From NCBI RefSeq assembly GCF_023278565.1, contig NC_064679.1, positions 1,736,001-1,800,000 of the forward strand: a DNA stretch of 64,000 bases, given 5' to 3'. Source of the stretch: Colletotrichum lupini (Eukaryota > Ascomycota > Sordariomycetes > Glomerellales > Glomerellaceae). Position numbers and translations under genes: made by a program. A model generated the notes under the pieces. It had not been told where the DNA came from. It was given only the letters and a program-made list of their open reading frames with translations, and did no database searches. This document shows positions 59,439 through 64,000 of this stretch, piece by piece; position 1 is the stretch's first letter; the number at the start of each line of letters is the position of its first letter.

Positions 59439-59733
59439 AAGCGTCAGGAGGATTGCATGTCGAGGCGAGAAGAAGGCAGACTCCTTTCGGACGTCAGCAT
59501 CGACGGGAACAAACCATTTTGTCAATTGCTTCACATCGGGTGTAGGAAGCCTCGGAGTGCATCTTCAGAATTGTTGATTCTTCTACATAAGACATAAGCG
59601 CTAGAATTTGAGTCATCTTGACTTTTTCGCCTTCAGCGTCCGCAACATGGCCGAACGTGACACATTTCATTATCCATATCGAAGAACGCCACTCCTTTTG
59701 ATCCATAGAGACTCAAAGCCCTTATGGAACGCC

Positions 59734-61548
59734 TTACGGCAAAAGTCTCTTGGGCGTACGAGGGTAGTACGCCGCCAGGTGGACACTGGGTAGAGCCAGG
59801 AACCAAGCAACCACACGGTCGAGACCGATGCCACCACCACCGTGGGGTGGCACACCAACCTGACGGAACACCGTGAGGTACTCCTTGATTCCGGCGCTCT
59901 CAGGGTCGATGCCCTTGGCGCGGATGCGCTCCTCGAGCTCAGCCGGGTCGTTGATACGCTGACCTCCGGAGAGAACCTCCTGGCCACGGATGAAGAAATC
60001 GAAAGCGTTCGTTACGCGAGTGCCCTCACCAGTCGTGGTGCCGGCATCGTCAAGCTTGGCATAGAACGGGCGTGCCGTCTCGGGGAATTTGTCGATGACG
60101 TAGAAGTCGGTGTTGTACTTCTTGCGCACGACCTCTCCGAGGGCCTTTTCTTGAGGGGTGCTCATGTCCTCATCGTCACGAACGTTGGCGAACTCGGCGG
60201 GGCCCTCTTCGCGAAGAAGCTTCTGGGCCTCGGCAAAGGTCAAGCGGACCTCCTTGCCGGGCTCGGGAAGGAGGAGGGGCTCGGAGTGGTAAACAGATCG
60301 GACGGTCTCAATCTCGTCGGCGCAGCGCTCTGTAGCAACAAGAACCATGGTTAGCATTTGCAAATGAACGAATCTTTGACGTTGAGGAGTTCGGAATGGT
60401 TGTCAACTCACCCTGAATGCCACGGAAGATGGACAGCAGGACGCCCTCCAGGACGGTAAGGACCTCGGTGTAAGACTGCTTGATCTCCATCTCCACATCA
60501 AGACCGGTGAACTCGGTCATATGTCTCGGGGTGTTGGAGTTCTCGGCTCTGAAAACGGGGCCAATGCTGAACACACGCTCTCTGCCACCTGCAATTTCAA
60601 ATTGCTTGTAGAACTGGGGTGATTGGGCGAGGAAAGCCTCCTCGCCGAAGTATGCGAATCGGAAAACGTTACCGCCACCTTCGGAGGCAGCGCCGATGAG
60701 GCAGGGAGGCTCGAATTCCTTGAACTTCTGGTTCTCGAGGTATGACCGGAAGATCTTCTTCACTTCGATACGGATATCCTGTGCCGGTATCGTCAGTAAA
60801 AACATTTGAAGCTTGGTCTTGAGTATAAACGTACGGCAATGGCCTGCTGGACGGGAGCGCGCTTGTGCATGGCAATGTTGTCGAGATGGGTAAGCATTGT
60901 CGCGGAGGGCACCGTGCTTGTGTTCTCGGCAGCTTTCTCCTTCTCGGCTTCAGCGTCGGCGACGGGGGCCTTCTCGTCGCTGAAGTTGACGATGGGCTGG
61001 CTGGCAGCTCCCATGGTCATGCCAAGCATGGCGGGGGCCGGTGCGAGGACGAAGCACTTGGTGATGTGGAGCTCCAGACCAGAAACCCGGCAACTCTTGA
61101 CGGGCTCAAGAGGCTGCTTCACCTTGGCCTCAACAACCACATAACTCTCGGGGTTGATGCTGGTGATCCACTTGACCATGCGGCGACTGACAATGGGCTC
61201 CTCGTCAGAGGCCATGACAACACCCTGGATGTTCCAGTTGCCTCCCTTGCGAAGCTCGACGAAGCCCATCTTGGCACTCTGAACACGAGAGTTCTGAAGC
61301 CATGCACGGACGATGACGGTCTTGCCATTATGGGAATCGTTCAGCTCGCGGATTTCGACTTCTTCGGCATCCTTGCTGAAGACAGGCTTGGTGCCGTAGT
61401 TGTCCTGGGCGGGGTCGTCCTCGAGAGTGACTGCGGCGGCTTGCTGGGCGAGCTCTGCCGCACGCGCAGCCTTCATGGCCTCCTTCTTGGCCTTGGCCTC
61501 GGCCTTCTTCGCGCCCTTCTTGGACGTCGGTGCTGCTTCGTCGGCCAT
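59734..61548 (-). CDS. DPS1: Aspartyl-tRNA synthetase, cytoplasmic
   Basis: Charges tRNA-Asp in the cytosol. Three exons (61548-60835, 60778-60412, 60329-59734) give 558 residues, the usual fungal length. The N-terminus is a Lys/Ala-rich helical extension (KKGAKKAEAKAKKEAMKAAR) typical of eukaryotic class II synthetases and used in RNA binding. The OB-fold anticodon domain follows (TVIVRAWLQNSRVQSAKMGF). The catalytic core has QSPQFYKQ, motif 2 GPVFRAENSNTPRHMTEFTG, DFYVIDKFP, GGQRI and motif 3 GGIGLDRVVAWFL. The C-terminus YYPRTPKRLLP is close to the usual 'FPRDPKRL.P'. The ATG at 61548 is the first sensible start. Large plus-strand ORFs here (60865-61584) are shadows. Confidence 0.96.
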
Positions 61549-62633
61549 GATGCTGAGATTTGTCGTTATTGGTGGTTGAGCTAGACACACGATCAGGCGT
61601 GAAATTGAGGGGTAAGGTAAGGTACAGAGTAATGGAGGGGCAATGAGGGGCAACGTGGGAAAAATTTGGATGTCATACCACCACGTGACTCTTATACCAG
61701 TAATGCACAGACCACTACGGCTCGGCGTGACGTGGTGAGATGGATTCTGAGAGCTTCTTCGGTCAGAGACTGCCCATGCACTAGACTGCCGGAGTCATTT
61801 TGGATTGTAAATACGGCTCATTGAGCTTCAAAGATGCAGGTGACTCACTATTCAGCCGCATCTAAGCATGAAGCTGGTACCAGTCCAAGGAAGTCGAGCC
61901 TGCAATAGCAATGGATCGGGACTAGATGAGCTCATCAATACTGGCGATGATCCTCAACATTCTGGGAGTCTCAGCAAGTTCTCAAGTGTGACAGTGAAAA
62001 TTGATGTTGAAGATAGCCAGGTTTCTTCCCTAGTTATCATGAAGCTCTCATGCATCGGAATGAGGACCTTAAAGCTGGCCCAAGATAAATTGACACTAGG
62101 CTCAATTAATCCATGTTTTCCTCATCGTCGTCATCGTTTGCTATTACCAGTCAAATGCTACATACCTGGAGAGAATACATTGGCATGCTCCCTTCTGTTA
62201 TTTTCGTTCAGGCCCTCAGTGTAGCTTCCGGGGTATCTAATTAGATGTGCTGTCTGAAGAGCGAGTCTGAAACGTGATAACTCTTTCTGTCAATGGTGAG
62301 AGATGCTGGACGTACCTAGGTAGGCGACTTTCCACTCGCGAGCCTTGCTGTCGGTGAATTTTGGGCCATCATTCCTACCCCCGGATAGACTAAAGGTAAA
62401 TATTGGCAGCATATCAGCGATGGCCAGGGAAATCACACCTTCGACCAATCCCAAAGCAAAAGCAAAAGCGAATGTGTCATCTCAGCAAGATATGGTGCAA
62501 TCAAAAGGCAAACTTTTGTTGGGTTCTGTTCATGCTTATGCCCATATTGCATTGTCACTGGATCTCTCTCCCTCATATCATATGTGCAAAACCGTTTCTT
62601 CATCCATACGCCAATCCCCACCCCAAACCATAT
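61549..62633. other. Intergenic
   Basis: About 1.1 kb upstream of DPS1 and downstream of TMA20. A 118-codon plus-strand ORF (61868-62224) shows no domain. No repeat or RNA gene seen. Confidence 0.4.
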
Positions 62634-63303
62634 TTAGTCCGTTCCGAGCCTCCACAGACCATCGCCGAGGAAATGCGCCTCCTCCACCACAGGCCCCTTG
62701 CCCTTATCCTTAACTTCCTTGGTACCAGCAACCAAGAACCCAACAGCACACGCCTCCGTCTTGCCCTCCGCCATAATAACAACCGGCTCACCCTTCTCCA
62801 GCTCTCGGCTCCACCTCCCTTCCTCGTCGACGCCCTCGGCGCCCTCCCGAGGCTCAGGCAACCGCCCACCGGCGCTCGTCAGCCCGGGAGCCATGAGCGT
62901 GGCGCCCGAGAGCACGAAGCGGATGGCGCCGCGGTCGATGCGGATTGTCGGAAAAGCTTGCGGGAAGCGGTGGACGAGCTTGAGGTGCGGGACGAGGGTG
63001 GCGTTGTCCTGCTGGTAGAAGAGGGGCTGCTGCTCGCAAAAGAAGAGCGAGCAGCGGTCGGGCAGCTTCATCTGCTCGAGAGAGGCCTTTTTGGGCATCA
63101 CTTCTTCGATATAGGGGTTCAGGAGGGGGTAGCTCGAGAGCAGCGAGTCGCGGAGGGAGCGCTGGACGGAAGACTTGAGCTTCTGCTTCGGCTTGGAGGT
63201 GATGCTGTGAGGGCGGGGTAATTTTGTTAGCTTTCCCTGCGACTTTTCTGTGGTTTGGTCATTGGGTGTATGAGCATATGGCGACGTACTCTTTTTTGAA
63301 CAT
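62634..63303 (-). CDS. TMA20: Translation machinery-associated protein 20 (MCT-1 family), PUA domain
   Basis: Two exons, 63303-63290 and 63204-62634, give 194 residues. The 14-nt first exon encodes MFKKD across the junction; such a tiny first exon is easily missed. The pre-PUA domain reads QKLKSSVQRSLRDSLLSSYP, MPKKASLEQMKLPDRCSLFF and PLFYQQDNATLVPHLKLVH. The PUA domain follows, with TIRIDRGAIRFVLSGATLMA, PGLTSAGG and GEPVVIMAEGKTEACAVG, ending GDGLWRLGTD. MCT-1/Tma20 pairs with Tma22/DENR to release tRNA and recycle 40S subunits. A short insertion after PGLTSAGGRLPE is rich in Glu. It is cytosolic. The plus-strand ORFs at 62403-63221 are antisense shadows. Confidence 0.94.
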
Positions 63304-63740
63304 TGTGGCGGTATTGAAATCGAAGTCTGCTATAGAAAAGGAGGGGGTATCACTGGTGTATTTGGGACGTTGTCGAGACCTATCGCGTCTGTGGCAGTCT
63401 GTGGTGGTAGTTGATGGTGGGGTTGTCAAGAGCGAGCATCGCCGACGAAAATTGCCCCGCAGTCGGGCGGGCGGGGCGGACCAATCATGCACTAATGGAG
63501 GGGCAGACGCTTCACGCGCGAGGGGCTTCGTGATCCCATCACGTCACTTTTATCGATGAGAGAAAAGCGAAAAATCCCGATAGCTCGTAGTTTAGGGGAT
63601 TAAAAATCATAATTCTTCAAAATGTCGTAACTATACTGTCATGCAAAAAGCTCTATCGTAACCCATGATCGCGCGTGGGGTTTTGCCGATGCCCAGAGTC
63701 CTTCTGAGCACAGGCGCAGGGAATCCATCGTTGCGAAAGC
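63304..63740. promoter_or_regulatory. Upstream region of TMA20
   Basis: 437 bp between TMA20 and the downstream end of the next minus-strand gene. GC-rich near 63450-63480, AT-rich near 63590-63640. No distinct motif or gene recognised. Confidence 0.4.
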
Positions 63741-64000
63741 TCAACCGTGGTTGACGTGAGAAACGGTTCCGTCCTCCTTGACGTGAACGTTGAGTCTGTT
63801 GGGTCTGAAGTCCTTGGTGACCATCATGCCAGGCTCGATAACACGGGACTCTTCGGGAAGATCCCTCTTGCAGAAGGTCTAGGAAAGCATCGCCGTTAGT
63901 ACAACCAAATCTTCTGTCACAGAGAGGAAGGTGAATTTACCGTCTCGTTAGACTCCTCCTCGTGGAGCTTCTTTCCGACCAGCTTGTTGGTCCAGAGCTG
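63741..64000 (-). CDS. Protease inhibitor I78-family protein, 5' partial
   Basis: The last two exons (64000-63941, cut by the window edge, and 63878-63741) are joined by a 62-nt intron with a gtaaat donor and a ctag acceptor. The visible part has LWTNKLVGKKL, then TFCKRDLPEESRVIEPGMMV and FRPNRLNVHVKEDG, ending in TGA at 63741-63743. This fits the inhibitor I78 domain (small cytosolic protease inhibitors, 'RpdRLNv.vd'). The protein usually has about 90-100 residues, so about two thirds is present here. The start lies outside the window. Confidence 0.8.

Noticed and set aside
60806..61584. Long plus-strand ORFs (112 and 239 codons)
   Set aside because: Antisense shadows of the aspartyl-tRNA synthetase exon 1, whose protein is unmistakable on the other strand.
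62403..63221. 272-codon plus-strand ORF
   Set aside because: Antisense to TMA20; low-complexity Leu/Glu/Arg content and no domain.
1..64000. CRISPR arrays, rRNA, operons or bacterial-type systems
   Set aside because: No regularly spaced repeats, rRNA or polycistronic arrangement; introns and gene families are fungal.

Overview
The window comes from a filamentous ascomycete (Pezizomycotina), probably plant-associated. The genes carry many short spliceosomal introns of about 50-100 nt. Families typical of such fungi are present: Zn2Cys6 regulators, Pth11-type rhodopsin-domain membrane proteins, DUF3328/UstYa, 2EXR and secreted pectinases. Long TpA-rich blocks with no open frames look like repeat-induced point mutation (RIP) of repeats. 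I cannot name the species from sequence alone.

Layout. (1) 1-23 kb is gene-rich. It holds a 5'-truncated rhodopsin-domain membrane protein, a 1.89-kb TA-flanked Tc1/mariner-type transposon, a pectin methylesterase (CE8), a damaged UstYa-like gene, a GNAT acetyltransferase, a PL1 pectate lyase, an MFS transporter divergent from a class III aminotransferase, a Zn2Cys6 regulator, a PL3 pectate lyase and a second rhodopsin-domain protein. Three pectinases and a regulator thus lie within about 16 kb. (2) 23.8-37.7 kb is a nested repeat: Ty1/copia element E1 (minus strand, TSD GATAT) interrupted by a second copy E2 (plus strand, TSD ATAAA), both RIP-mutated. (3) 37.7-41.4 kb is TA-rich unassigned DNA. 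(4) 41.6-46.7 kb holds an ARCA/DUF3468-type regulator with no visible zinc cluster, a class II aldolase and a kinase-like membrane protein. (5) 49.0-56.4 kb is a third copia copy, E3, which appears to have split the 3' end off a 2EXR-domain gene. (6) 57.6-64 kb holds a small secreted six-cysteine protein, cytoplasmic aspartyl-tRNA synthetase, the Tma20/MCT-1 ribosome-recycling factor and the 3' end of a protease inhibitor I78-family gene.

How the genes may work together. PME would de-esterify pectin, producing the substrate for the PL1 and PL3 pectate lyases. A Zn2Cys6 factor and an MFS carrier lie between them, so a shared pectin-response neighbourhood is plausible but not shown. The MFS/aminotransferase pair shares a 506-bp promoter containing a perfect CCG-N6-CGG palindrome, a candidate target of the adjacent regulator.

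Mobile DNA has reshaped gene ends. The mariner-type element sits inside the PME stop codon and E3 sits 10 bp from a stop in the 2EXR gene. All gene models with introns were built by eye from splice signals, reading frame and family motifs. No database search was run.
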